A DNA stretch of 64,000 nt from Tetrapisispora phaffii CBS 4417 (Eukaryota > Ascomycota > Saccharomycetes > Saccharomycetales > Saccharomycetaceae). A model generated the notes under the pieces. It did not search any database. It saw nothing but the letters and a program-made list of their open reading frames with translations, and was not told the DNA's origin. The stretch is from assembly GCF_000236905.1 (NCBI RefSeq), contig NC_016520.1:992001-1056000 (forward strand), in the 5' to 3' direction. Shown piece after piece: positions 42,701 through 51,658 of the stretch (positions are counted from its first letter, which is position 1; each line of letters begins with the position of its first letter). The position numbers and the translations under genes were made by a program.

Positions 42701-43326
42701 AGTACTTTGAAATTAAAGATAATATGGATAATATTTTAGATGTTGATATTACTCCATATTCAAACATGTTACTAAAAATATTAGATAATTCAAACGCAAT
42801 GAAAAACCACGTTGCTGATGAATTATATAATTTGATGAAGAAGAGTAATTCGTCACCATATGGTGATATACAGGATTTTTCAAAAGATATTTTGAGTGAT
42901 GAAAATGAGTTGGGTGAAGAGATGGTTACACCATCTATCACACTTTTCCGAGAGCTGGAGGTAAGCAGTCTAATAGCTTTGAAATCTGATAGTCCATTAC
43001 TAAGTATACCATACCATCAATCTTCTCCAGCTACTCCAGGGGCTGTGATTAGAGATAAAAAAGAACTCTTTAAAAATGACCATTCTCTTTATACCGTGGA
43101 GCCAAAATCATTTACTAACATGATTTATAGTTTGAGTTCTTTACCTTTCGAATCACAAGGTTTTAGTGACTTGGATATTAACAACTTTATTGATGAAGAG
43201 ATGTTTCAACAATTATTCCAGGTGGAATTTACAGACCCGTTTTGGCGCAATGAATTGTTTTATGATAGGGAATTTTTCTTCTCAGAAGCTATTATTTCTC
43301 GTTCAAATCAATCAAGAAATTTATAA
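39790..43326 (+). CDS. EDS1: Zn2Cys6 transcription factor, Eds1/Rgt1 family
   Basis: A 1178-residue fungal binuclear-cluster regulator. The Zn2Cys6 ligands are Cys253, 256, 263, 274, 277 and 284, in ACDHCRKRKIKCD and KCSNCIKYNSEC. A short coiled coil follows (about 345-370). The middle homology region starts with YSTSLLTTQKLMW and continues through LSISLKWYVLQSKKLMDFSSP and LLLNICICSGAS. These blocks match S. cerevisiae Eds1 (YBR033W, 919 aa) better than its paralog Rgt1 (YKL038W), the glucose-responsive repressor of HXT genes, as far as I can recall them. The first 240 residues are Gln/Asn/Ser-rich with a poly-Gln run and make this protein longer. The frame extends four codons upstream to a GTG; ATG at 39790 is the start. 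Targets here are unknown. Confidence 0.8.
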   Translation: MESYRGPQDGHIPNNVDANGQIPIAMDSNGTYSQPFNVNNMYAEEPVPNYTPQQQQQQQHAYSNIQLSSTLSTASNKFEDPHSSAPSTSSILSSSTTSKPTNINPTVLQTYTNANFNQFTSTQFTKQIKQQMRLLPNQTYRQQFYQAEQNTTNNNNNNNNNVINYLTNTPSTSNYVNENKLPYLANSKLLLKSQSQSQPQSQSNNNAFISVESRNDSASSKSVSPLESIPLQKNDLKPYDNPRSAKKRVSRACDHCRKRKIKCDEKRDPNTNKCSNCIKYNSECTFKNWEQNDAIAAANSIQRSTIKQEPHGVHKIKKNTKVEDISPVSYSSPDTTSKSSVSKIERIEKKVSLLSEHIGRIEDLLIKISEQNSKNNDRKDGSNEIQEEVLAKTSHDLSQFKKEGKYGLKENYTLKSNSSKLYSTSLLTTQKLMWMIYTLSRGRKIKESKAEEIIKPIKDMLSISLKWYVLQSKKLMDFSSPFTVDNKSCLSPLPPKEQCKRLLENFRATALSHIASIIGLDECLEIADKYYNTPEGRHKLSYSELLLLNICICSGASITQMMKTSDYYLRKDKFNPNKTELKIIESNCLLNSMYYYNKVTILNEGIKTLQALLLLSSYLQTNVNIEVALAVLETAIRYVIKMGLNKQSYYDNIYIEDVMTARSILWRCYSKDKSFALMLNKPPLLRPTDFDISPKTTYLNVIKELIGRKGSQRDMEEMSNIDNVEDALNFIIRYSEYVPLFISYYATMLTEIETSIYLECFSVDSFANKGFGQNLETILKLRSSLIDWEDGLHPCISVKSYKQCLSALYVQTFDGNPALYFEVACFRVLGCHFHYYYLRVMLGLLGTSYLINNEDLLLESNYDILALYNLFRNDSLQCSIRMLELFQTFDYQPYVNDEIAYYFLTGVYVILFYIVEHSGDRTNDKVLQLINLFEVTHAHIIGENQESLTSDNMKWNVGLFFYTYILQQLLKYFEIKDNMDNILDVDITPYSNMLLKILDNSNAMKNHVADELYNLMKKSNSSPYGDIQDFSKDILSDENELGEEMVTPSITLFRELEVSSLIALKSDSPLLSIPYHQSSPATPGAVIRDKKELFKNDHSLYTVEPKSFTNMIYSLSSLPFESQGFSDLDINNFIDEEMFQQLFQVEFTDPFWRNELFYDREFFFSEAIISRSNQSRNL

Positions 43327-43507
43327 ATAAAGCATTGTAAATCAGAAACTTTGTTTCAACGGTATAACTTGCTGTAGTTTTTATATACTAGAAGTCTGCC
43401 TTCTAAAATGCATTAAAATTAATATTGAGATATAAAAATAATGAGTATATATATATATAGTGTTTTGTGAAATTATTAAATAAATTGAACTATACATATT
43501 AGAACGG

Positions 43508-44509
43508 TTATGCTAGCTGTTGAATGTCATTTTCATTATGAACATTCGTATTCTTAGAATCAGTAGAATTTTTCTTATAATAGAAAAATTGAATGAATAT
43601 AATAAAATCCATTATTAAAGTACCAGAACTACCCAAAATCCAGGACAAATTAACAAGGATATAAAATGAATCTAGTGAAATCGATAAAACAGAAACAATG
43701 AATGTGGTATTGCCGAGACATGCAAATAAGAAAAATAAAAATGATACACCTTCACATGATTTTCTCTGATAATTTAATAATATTTGCGGAACTCTTGAAC
43801 CTAAATACAAAGCTGCACTTAAATAACCAAAAAACTGAGCTAACATATTTAATTCAAGCGCAGGTTTTTCAATATCACCACCATTATTACCGCCGTCACT
43901 ATACTTCGAACAATATTGAATATACCATACCAAAAACCCACCAAAAACAACAGTTGTCACAATCAGAGCGTCACTAATAACATTTTGTTTCTCTTTTTTA
44001 AATGCTTGTTCGTCTTCAATAACCTCACTTATAGAACTGTATTGCATCGAGACGTTTATGTTACGGTTATTTCGTAAACCCACACCATCATCTGTGGCAT
44101 GTCCATCATTATGGGATATTAGTAGAGGTTGTTGTTCGTTGAAGACGTCTTGTAAAACATTTTCACTTATTGGATTTGCAGGGGAGAAATTTATCAAATT
44201 TAAATTTTCTTCAACCTCTGTACCATACCACAAACATTGTAATAATAACAATATATCAGCTATTGTATAATATGCGGCCAAGATAATCATAGTTGGTAAT
44301 AAATGCTGTAACAAAGAACCTAGTAAATTGAAGACATCACCTGCCAGCCATAGAACAACGAATAATAGTGATAAACCTTCTGCAGATTGTCTCTTAAAAT
44401 TCTCATAAAGTTGAGGAACAAAGACAATAACCCAACAAGCAATAGATATTGATCCTGTTATCTCTGATATATTTTGTGCGTTCCAAACGATAGGTACCAG
44501 CTGCATCAT
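43508..44509 (-). CDS. YPQ1: vacuolar PQ-loop basic amino acid transporter
   Basis: A 333-residue seven-helix membrane protein of the PQ-loop (lysosomal cystine/lysine transporter) family. PQ motifs are at Pro32-Gln33 (FVPQLYENF) and Pro241-Gln242 (RVPQILLNY). It fits S. cerevisiae Ypq1 (YOL092W, 308 aa), which exports lysine and other cationic amino acids across the vacuole membrane, and less well Ypq2 or Rtc2. The loop between helices 3 and 4 holds SPANPISENVLQDVFNEQQPLL; its EQQPLL is an acidic dileucine signal like the AP-3 sorting signal of Ypq1. Two adjacent ATGs open the frame; the second (MQLVP) matches the S. cerevisiae start. It is convergent with the EDS1-like gene, with a 181-bp spacer. 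Confidence 0.88.
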   Translation of the reverse strand: MMQLVPIVWNAQNISEITGSISIACWVIVFVPQLYENFKRQSAEGLSLLFVVLWLAGDVFNLLGSLLQHLLPTMIILAAYYTIADILLLLQCLWYGTEVEENLNLINFSPANPISENVLQDVFNEQQPLLISHNDGHATDDGVGLRNNRNINVSMQYSSISEVIEDEQAFKKEKQNVISDALIVTTVVFGGFLVWYIQYCSKYSDGGNNGGDIEKPALELNMLAQFFGYLSAALYLGSRVPQILLNYQRKSCEGVSFLFFLFACLGNTTFIVSVLSISLDSFYILVNLSWILGSSGTLIMDFIIFIQFFYYKKNSTDSKNTNVHNENDIQQLA

Positions 44510-44992
44510 GTATTATAAAATATTATAGCGAAGTATGTTGTGTAATTCCTTATGTCGTCTTGGCTCTGTAATAGTGATGCACTTCCAATCACACACTTAG
44601 TAAACTTGAATTAGTATACTGAATCGAATATGTCTAGAAGTGTTTACAGTTCCAAACCCTTTCATTTAAAAGTAAAATTGTGTTACATAAATACCTTATA
44701 GTTCTCAAATAATTTTTCAATAAAGTTTTATGCTATCGGAGAAGCGATGAGGGTTCCCAAAGAAAGAAGGTACTTATAAACGTTAAAGTTAAAAGCTTCT
44801 CATTATAAAGAATCGTAGTTGTTACAAACCACATTATATAAACATATAAACTGAATGATTTAGTAGCTATTCGAGAATAAAGTCCCGCATTTTGGTTCAA
44901 CTTATGTATTCACGATGAAGATACTTATTTTACTATAAACACATATAGTCGAATACAATCTGATGGATTCTCGATTCAACAGTGTTGTTTGT
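44510..44992. other. YPQ1 promoter and VPS60 3' flank
   Basis: 483 bp between two tandem minus-strand genes. Nothing beyond ordinary AT-rich intergenic DNA is recognised. Confidence 0.6.
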
Positions 44993-45712
44993 TTATGCAT
45001 TTTCTAAGTTTTTTATCCCTGTTGAATTATCTTGTAGAGCTGTACTTTCATCGTCTATGAAGTTTGGAATATTCACTTGTGTATTCAAATAAGATGGCAT
45101 AGACAATTCGTTGTCATTAAGGTTCATGTTATCATTCAGTAAATCTTGTGTATCGATATCTTCCAATGCTTCTAATTCTGCTTCTAACTCTAAGTCGTCG
45201 ATATAATCTGCATTGAAATCGTTAGATATACCGTTCTGTTGTGACAATATATCTTGGAGTTCATTATTTTGCTCCATGATGTCATTCAAGTCATCTTGCA
45301 AAGCTTCAATTTCTTCTATATTAATCTTATTGTAATTTGTTTGCAATATTTTTTTAGTTTGTCTTAAAGCATTGACGGTGACCATTGTGTTTGTCAAATT
45401 ATCATTTGTGAGCTGAGCTTGTTGAAGATTCCAACTCTGTGAGTCTAGGGAGTCCTTTATATTTTCCAGATTCTTTCTCTTATTCAATATTTTGACAGCC
45501 TTTGATCTCAAGGTGGTCTGTGTCATGCTATTCTTAGAATTCTTAATCTTTGTGTTCAGGTTTGTAAGCTCATAGTTTAATTGCAAGATTTCAGTGTCCA
45601 GTTGCGACTGTCTTTTATTCAGATTATCCTGAGCTTGTTGCATCGACTTATTAGTCTCATTCTGCAGTTGTTCCTGGCTCTTCTTATTATTATAACCGAA
45701 TATTCTGTTCAT
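44993..45712 (-). CDS. VPS60: Vps60, ESCRT-III-associated Snf7-family protein
   Basis: A 239-residue Snf7/CHMP5 family protein matching Vps60/Mos10 (YDR486C, 229 aa). Vps60 binds Vta1 and activates the Vps4 ATPase in late steps of multivesicular-body sorting on endosomes. The N-terminus MNRIFGYNNKKSQEQL, the core LDSQSWNLQQAQLTNDNL (residues 89-106) and the acidic C-terminal helix with DDLELEAELEAL are family hallmarks. The first half is basic and coiled-coil forming, the C-terminal third acidic and probably autoinhibitory. The ATG at 45710-45712 is the start. Confidence 0.95.
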   Translation of the reverse strand: MNRIFGYNNKKSQEQLQNETNKSMQQAQDNLNKRQSQLDTEILQLNYELTNLNTKIKNSKNSMTQTTLRSKAVKILNKRKNLENIKDSLDSQSWNLQQAQLTNDNLTNTMVTVNALRQTKKILQTNYNKINIEEIEALQDDLNDIMEQNNELQDILSQQNGISNDFNADYIDDLELEAELEALEDIDTQDLLNDNMNLNDNELSMPSYLNTQVNIPNFIDDESTALQDNSTGIKNLENA

Positions 45713-45927
45713 TCTGTGTCTGTGTGTTTACGAGATTAGCCAACTTTGCCGATGTCAAAAGCCCTTGAGATGGATCAGCTCAGTACTATCATTCGCTAAT
45801 ATACCATCCTTCTTGATAGCTTTAATGGGTTTCCTTTAAATAATTACTATGCAGCTTGCTGTTACGCCGGCATTAGTGCTGTTGGACAGGGTAAGAGCAG
45901 GATTAGAACGTTGATGCGACTGGCGCA

Positions 45928-45965
<38 letters not shown>

Positions 45966-46550
45966 CATGCACTGCGTGTCAGTGTTCATATGTTACATAA
46001 AAGACATTGCTCTCACTGCCAATTGATGCAACGAATTTGGACTGCACACAGGTCCAAATCCATCAGCCAGGAATCGTTCTGAAGGAAGGTATATGTCTTC
46101 AACCCGAAACGGTCCCACCGTCGGAACAAAGAACACGTCCAATCGATACCAGCAAATACAGATACACTTGAACCATCATATCTGTGTATGCACACATACA
46201 TATTCTTGCTAACACACATCGTTGTGTGTCGTCGTCGGTCCTCTGTCATCTCGTTCATCGCAGTTGTATCGCTCACCGGGAACGTCGTTCGGAGAATTTC
46301 TTATTTATGGGATCATGAGAATGTTAATAGATAGAGATATATATAGTCACTCAAATTTATCGATTAAAACATTTATAATTAATTTCTCTGGAGTGGCGTG
46401 TATACATACTATATGTGCTTATTTGAGTTGTATACTATTAGGTAGATTGAAGTCTATAAGGGACAGGAACGGTGTGCACACTAGAATCTTATCTCTTGCA
46501 ACTCGAAACACAATTCGCTTCACACGACCTGGTGAGGAACTAAAAGAGTA
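45713..46550. other. divergent promoter region VPS60/YAK1
   Basis: 838 bp between divergent genes, with a CA dinucleotide repeat at 45929-45963. A 109-codon frame (46222-46551) and an 87-codon frame on the other strand have non-ATG starts and no similarity, so they are discounted. Confidence 0.6.
45929..45963. repeat. CA dinucleotide microsatellite
   Basis: A perfect CA run of 35 bp (17.5 copies) in the shared VPS60/YAK1 promoter region. Confidence 0.95.
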
Positions 46551-48674
46551 ATGGAGGTCGATAATGAGGAAATAAGTAATGGGGGTGGGTTTTGGAACCC
46601 CAAGTATTTAGAACAGAATGACAGTAATGGTAGCGGTGGTAATAATAATAATAATAATGACAATAATAATTCACAAGGTATTCAGTGGAATCAAAATTTT
46701 TTGGATTCACAACCAAATGTTGCTGCTTCACAAGTGAATTCTAATTTCAACATGAAGAGGAGAAAATCAAGTATTATCATTACCCCTCCTTCCAGAACTG
46801 CTAATACCAACCCTTTCCAGAATAAGAATATCATTAGTGATGGGAATTATAATAACAGTTATATAAGGAATTACGACACCACTAGGAGAGGTTCTATTGC
46901 TGGTTATAATTATAGTCACGTTTCTAACAATTCAGTAAGGTTCCCACAGCAACAGTTGGCACCACAACAGCAGCAACAGTCGTATTACAACCAACCGCCA
47001 CTAGGTGGCTATTCCTTGCAGAAAAATTTGCATCGCAGTAAAGTTAAAGGTTTTATTGATCCAAATGACCTGCAAAGAAGACAGAGTGTTGCAACGGTCA
47101 ATTATGACACGAAACAGCATATAAATAACATCAATCCAAACACAGGTAAGCCGTCAGTACAGAATTTACATGGGTCTTTTAATTTCAGGAGGAGGCAAAG
47201 TGCTTATCCAATTTTCAATGACTCATTTGCTTATAATAATAGTTCAGGTGGGAATAAAAAATTTTCCATCCAGAAAAATGATCCCATTAATTTAATTCCA
47301 ACAATGTTCAATGTACAATCTAAATCAGATTTAAAACCAACTTTAAATATTTTAAAAGATGATACAAGACGTGCTTCGATCAATTCTCAGAAAATTTCTC
47401 CATTGCATGCATTAACTTCCGGTTTAGTAACAACGTATTCATTATGTTCTCCTGATTTCCAATACAATTTATCAAAGAATCCCAAGAGAGTACTAACAAA
47501 ACCATCTGAACCAGCCTATAATAATGGTTTTGATAATGTCAATAGTGATTTGATTTTATACGTTAACAGTATTTTGGGAGGTGAAAATAATAATGAAATT
47601 AATAATACCAAATATTTAGTATTGGATGTATTGGGACAAGGTACATTTGGTCAGGTTGTCAAATGTCAAAATATCACTACAAAGGCGCTCGTTGCCATTA
47701 AAGTAATCAAATCAAAGTCAGAATATGTTAATCAAAGTATTTCAGAAGTAAGGTATTTGGAATTGATTAATAAAAAAATCGATCCAGAAAATAAACATCA
47801 CTTTTTAAGGTTATTTGATACATTTATTCATAAAAATCATTTATGTTTAGTATTTGAATTATTAAGTAACAACCTTTATGAATTATTAAAGCAAAATCAA
47901 TTTCATGGTTTGAATATTAGATTAATTAAAATTTTAACAAAACAACTACTAGATTCACTAACAATTTTGAAAATGAATAAATTAGTTCATTGTGATTTAA
48001 AACCAGAAAATATTTCGTTAATTTCTCCAGATAAACCAGATATAAAAATTATTGATTTTGGTTCTTCTTGTGAAGAAACAAGAACGCTTTATACTTATAT
48101 CCAATCAAGATTTTATAGAGCTCCAGAAATTATGTTAGGTTTACCCTATTCTTCAAGTATTGATATGTGGTCCTTAGGTTGTATAGTAGCAGAATTATTT
48201 TTAGGTATTCCCATTTTCCCAGGTGCTTCTGAATTTAATCAATTAACGAGAATTGTTAATACTTTAGGTTACCCACCAACATGGATGTTATTAAAGGGAA
48301 AAAATACGAATAAATATTTAATTAATAGAGTTTCAAGTTCAAATGTTAATGATGGCAATCCAAACAATACAGTAACCCAAGTTAATAATTTTGAATTAAA
48401 AACAGTTAACGAGTTTAACTTGGAATATAATGCTAGTGAAAAACCAAGTAAAAGATATTTTAAGTATGATTCATTAGATGACATTATTAGGCATTATAGA
48501 ATTCCAAGAACTATTCAAGGTCGACCTGACTTGTTAGAAGCGGAATTAAAAGAAAGAGAATGTTTAATTCATTTCTTACATGGTTTATTAAACCAAAATC
48601 CATTCGAAAGATTTACTCCTCAAGAAGCTTTAATGCATCCATTCATTACAGGTGACGCATTCAACAATAAATAA
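46551..48674 (+). CDS. YAK1: Yak1, DYRK-family protein kinase
   Basis: A 707-residue serine/threonine kinase of the DYRK family (S. cerevisiae Yak1, YJL141C, 807 aa). Yak1 restrains growth under glucose limitation and stress, counteracted by PKA, and shuttles between cytoplasm and nucleus. The kinase domain runs from about residue 355 to 700. It has the glycine loop GQGTFG (362-367), catalytic lysine Lys384, catalytic Asp482 in HCDLKPEN, and DFG at 502-504. The autophosphorylated Y-x-Y is Tyr514/Tyr516, in YTYIQSRFYRAPE. The N-terminal 350 residues are Asn/Gln-rich with RRKSS, RRGS and RRQS basic-Ser sites that could be PKA targets. The start is the ATG right after an in-frame stop. A poly-Asn run from AAT repeats lies near 46640-46670. 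The gene is convergent with the YJL144W-like gene, as in S. cerevisiae. Confidence 0.93.
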   Translation: MEVDNEEISNGGGFWNPKYLEQNDSNGSGGNNNNNNDNNNSQGIQWNQNFLDSQPNVAASQVNSNFNMKRRKSSIIITPPSRTANTNPFQNKNIISDGNYNNSYIRNYDTTRRGSIAGYNYSHVSNNSVRFPQQQLAPQQQQQSYYNQPPLGGYSLQKNLHRSKVKGFIDPNDLQRRQSVATVNYDTKQHINNINPNTGKPSVQNLHGSFNFRRRQSAYPIFNDSFAYNNSSGGNKKFSIQKNDPINLIPTMFNVQSKSDLKPTLNILKDDTRRASINSQKISPLHALTSGLVTTYSLCSPDFQYNLSKNPKRVLTKPSEPAYNNGFDNVNSDLILYVNSILGGENNNEINNTKYLVLDVLGQGTFGQVVKCQNITTKALVAIKVIKSKSEYVNQSISEVRYLELINKKIDPENKHHFLRLFDTFIHKNHLCLVFELLSNNLYELLKQNQFHGLNIRLIKILTKQLLDSLTILKMNKLVHCDLKPENISLISPDKPDIKIIDFGSSCEETRTLYTYIQSRFYRAPEIMLGLPYSSSIDMWSLGCIVAELFLGIPIFPGASEFNQLTRIVNTLGYPPTWMLLKGKNTNKYLINRVSSSNVNDGNPNNTVTQVNNFELKTVNEFNLEYNASEKPSKRYFKYDSLDDIIRHYRIPRTIQGRPDLLEAELKERECLIHFLHGLLNQNPFERFTPQEALMHPFITGDAFNNK

Positions 48675-48779
48675 TTAAATCAAAGTAATAATTTAATGTA
48701 TTTAACTAATAAAAACTAAATAACTCCTGCGACATACATGCATATATACGTATGTATAACTATACAAATGAACATGCTA

Positions 48780-49201
48780 TTAATCGATGTTATCTTCATC
48801 CCTATCTTCTTCATTTTCTGTGTTACGAATCTCACTATCATGTGGGTGGTTTTCGATATGCTCATTTTCTTGCTCGATTCTATCACTTTGGGGAACACTC
48901 TCAGACGGTGGTAATAAACTAGATATAAAAAAATGACTCTTATACCATTGCTGTTATCCTCATTGTCATTTTCATTTCTTATATCATCGACCTCTAAATT
49001 ATCAAAGAAACCAGACCGACCATCGTCCAACCGGTCATTATTCCATTCATCGGACGCCATCTCATCTGTGCCTATTGGCGACATCCTCTCCACTTCTTGT
49101 TTATGAGATATATTATTAGGCATAGTATTACTATTGCTAGAAGCATTATGGTTCGTAGTTTTACTTTTATGATTGGAAACTTTTCTATAAAGGTTGCTCA
49201 T
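48780..49201 (-). CDS. YJL144W-like acidic protein with a frame break
   Basis: The frame opens at 49201 (MSNLYRKVSN) and reads 92 Asn/Asp/Glu-rich residues to a T7A run at 48933-48926. Past this point the same frame turns into basic and hydrophobic sequence that ends at 48716. The -1 frame instead continues the acidic style for 48 residues (ISSLLPPSES, later ENEEDRDEDNID) to a TAA at 48780-48782. A total of 140 residues would result. The break is at T TTT TTA in the zero frame, a canonical -1 slippery heptamer. One T missing from the run, by mutation or base-calling error, would look the same. The position between YAK1 and SFH5 and the orientation are those of S. cerevisiae YJL144W, a small hydrophilin; sequence similarity is weak (an SPIG/SPMG block), so the name is tentative. 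Confidence 0.5.
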
Positions 49202-49661
49202 CCATAAATTTAAGTTTTGACTTTAAAAAATATGGGTATTTTATGACAATAATGCAATATTATTTATCATAGTACCCTGATTATAATATTAGTTATATCA
49301 AATAAAATATTTTTCGAAATTCTCCAATTTATTATATATGTTATTGTCACTATTTGAGGTTAATAATTAATGACATCCGATACCCTTTAATTTTAAGATA
49401 TATATTCCATTAAAAGAAAGATGAATAAGCACCACAACTTCATCAGATACCATGCGCATTGCACATCTCGATAATATCTCAACGGGTTATATTGTATACA
49501 TGTATGTATGTAAGGATCTTCAACTAAAACTATTATTTATTATCGAATGTTAAGATTTAGCTATGAAAACCGTCACTGTCATCACCCAAGCTCGCATATG
49601 AACAATGTTATAATTTTATAAGTATTCAATTACTACACTGATTAAGCAATATCCACACTGT
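49202..49661. other. intergenic, YJL144W-like promoter and SFH5 3' flank
   Basis: 460 bp of AT-rich DNA between two tandem minus-strand genes. In S. cerevisiae TIM17 and YJL144W lie between YAK1 and SFH5; TIM17 is not present here. No other feature is recognised. Confidence 0.6.
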
Positions 49662-50540
49662 TTAATCAATATCTACACTAGCTTGTTGTTCTAAAAGATA
49701 TAACCCATATGGTGTTGGTCTAGGTGCTTCAACATTCTGTTCTTCTAAACTTTGCTTACCAACACCTTCGTATTGAGCAGCTGGACAACTCTTTAAATAT
49801 TTGCCCAATTTTTTACCGTCATTTAGTACAACAAATTTCTTTCTAGTTTCCTCATTAATGAAAGACTTTAAGAAGTCATACACCCAACTAAATATACTTG
49901 GGACGTTTACAAAATATTTAGCGAATAGTAATTCAGGATAGTATTTTTGGAAGATTGCAATCGTTTGCTTAGTACAACTCTTAATTTGTGGATCCATTTT
50001 GAACACTGATACACCTTTGTAGTCATGGACTTGGGTCATATATGAGTTATCTTCACTGGTGAAATCTAGCAATTTCAATCCTCTTTCCATCAAACCGATT
50101 CTATAACGAATGAATGCTTCTGAATCAGCGAACAGTTCCTTGTGTTTAACGATTTTACCATACAAATTCCACGTAATAATTTTCTTATTTGCTTCATCAT
50201 CAGGATAAGAAGTTAAAATTCCAACGGATTGCAAAATTTCATTGTGAGATTCTTTAAAAGCAGCACTCAATGGGTTAAATTTACTTCTCCATTTTAAGAT
50301 ATCGACCAAAACTTGAATGACAGTGTCATATTCGAATTGGTAACCTTTGCAAATTTTATAAACAAGAGAACGTGCAATGTCCTCATCATAATACTCTAGT
50401 GACTCTTCATTACTGTCCTCGTAATTTAATTTATATCCCCATAACTCATCATAGCCATTACATTTATCCTTAATTAGTTTTGGTAAAACTTTAATAACCT
50501 TTTCGAAACATTGTTTCTCATTATCGTTTTGGAACTTCAT
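49662..50540 (-). CDS. SFH5: Sfh5, Sec14-like lipid/heme-binding protein
   Basis: A 292-residue CRAL-TRIO protein with the length and layout of Sfh5 (YJL145W, 294 aa). Sfh5 is a divergent Sec14 homologue reported to act in phosphoinositide homeostasis at the ER/plasma membrane and to bind heme. A short N-terminal helical region precedes the lipid-binding fold (about residues 100-265). Blocks such as HDYKGVSVFKMDP, KYYPELLFAKYFVNVPSIFSWVYDFLKSF and LKSCPAAQYEG follow the fungal Sfh5 pattern. It is tandem with the YJL144W-like gene and convergent with YAK1, as in S. cerevisiae. The ATG at 50538-50540 is the start. Confidence 0.9.
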   Translation of the reverse strand: MKFQNDNEKQCFEKVIKVLPKLIKDKCNGYDELWGYKLNYEDSNEESLEYYDEDIARSLVYKICKGYQFEYDTVIQVLVDILKWRSKFNPLSAAFKESHNEILQSVGILTSYPDDEANKKIITWNLYGKIVKHKELFADSEAFIRYRIGLMERGLKLLDFTSEDNSYMTQVHDYKGVSVFKMDPQIKSCTKQTIAIFQKYYPELLFAKYFVNVPSIFSWVYDFLKSFINEETRKKFVVLNDGKKLGKYLKSCPAAQYEGVGKQSLEEQNVEAPRPTPYGLYLLEQQASVDID

Positions 50541-51658
50541 CTGTAAAACGCAAGCTTTGCTAGAGTTGTTGTATTATATCAATGAGCAATGAAAAGAAAA
50601 TCGATATGTATATATATATATATATCGAATCCTACCAAATGTCTTCATAAGCTATAGGAATTTTTCATTTATAAGTTTAATATTATTCTTTATCAGAATT
50701 TGTTGCATTATAAAGCGTTACTCATCGAATTTTTTTTAAGAATCCAATTTCTAGAATGTTAATTGAATTTCTCAAAGTAGTTCCCAGGTGAGAAACCCTA
50801 CCCATTTAATCTAATTATGTACAAGACAACCTTATATTTAAATAATAAGACCTAACCCAAACGAGTGCTTGCATATACACGTCTAACAAAAAGACAAAAA
50901 TACTGATAATACGATTAAAAGACAATACAAACAAAACAGAAAATTAAATAAATGTTCCAAACCATAGGTCATCACTATTTCATGGATCGCTTAACCGAAA
51001 TGTATTCAGAAGTAACCTCTAACAGCGATGGTTTTAAAGCTGGATGAATACAATACTATACCTCGTGTTAAGAAAATATAGTAAAATATCACTAGTTTAA
51101 TCTCTGACATGCATCATATAGTAAAAGTGAAAATAAATCAACAAAAAACCAATAAATAAATATACATTTCCATGTCAAATTCTCACAATTAGAGAAATGA
51201 ATATAACAAAAATTGACCACTGCAAAAAATAGATCAATCGTCTCAAATCTCCATGACACAAGCCATTGGTGTATTTCTTTTAATGTAAATAAGTATATGA
51301 TAAAAGAAGATAAGTAAAGGTAAACGTTTTGCAAAAATAAATCGACAGAAGTAAGAGAAAAGTTACTTTCAGAATAAATTTAAATGAATCTTTCAACTTC
51401 TTTTTATATCAATTTGTTTTTTTGCGTTTCCAAAAAAGCGTTAAGTTTCGAGCGTTATGGAATATATATGTAGAAGCCGGGTGAACGATGGTTTTGGATA
51501 TAAAAATTATATCATTTTAAGAAACCTGGTTAAAATATATTTAAATTTCTAGTCATTTAAGGATAATTTGTTTTTGTTTTCAACTTGATTAGAACATCAG
51601 AGAGTCAGTGAGCATACACACCGTTGCCTAAAAGATTTACATTACGTTCTAATACACT
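50541..51658. other. divergent promoter region SFH5/TFA2
   Basis: About 1.1 kb between divergent genes, AT-rich, with a TA run at about 50610-50626. An 80-codon hydrophobic frame on the minus strand (51092-51334) starts with TTG and is not supported. Confidence 0.6.

Noticed and set aside
46222..46551. 109-codon frame just upstream of YAK1
   Set aside because: Starts at TTG, has no similarity and lies in the promoter region.
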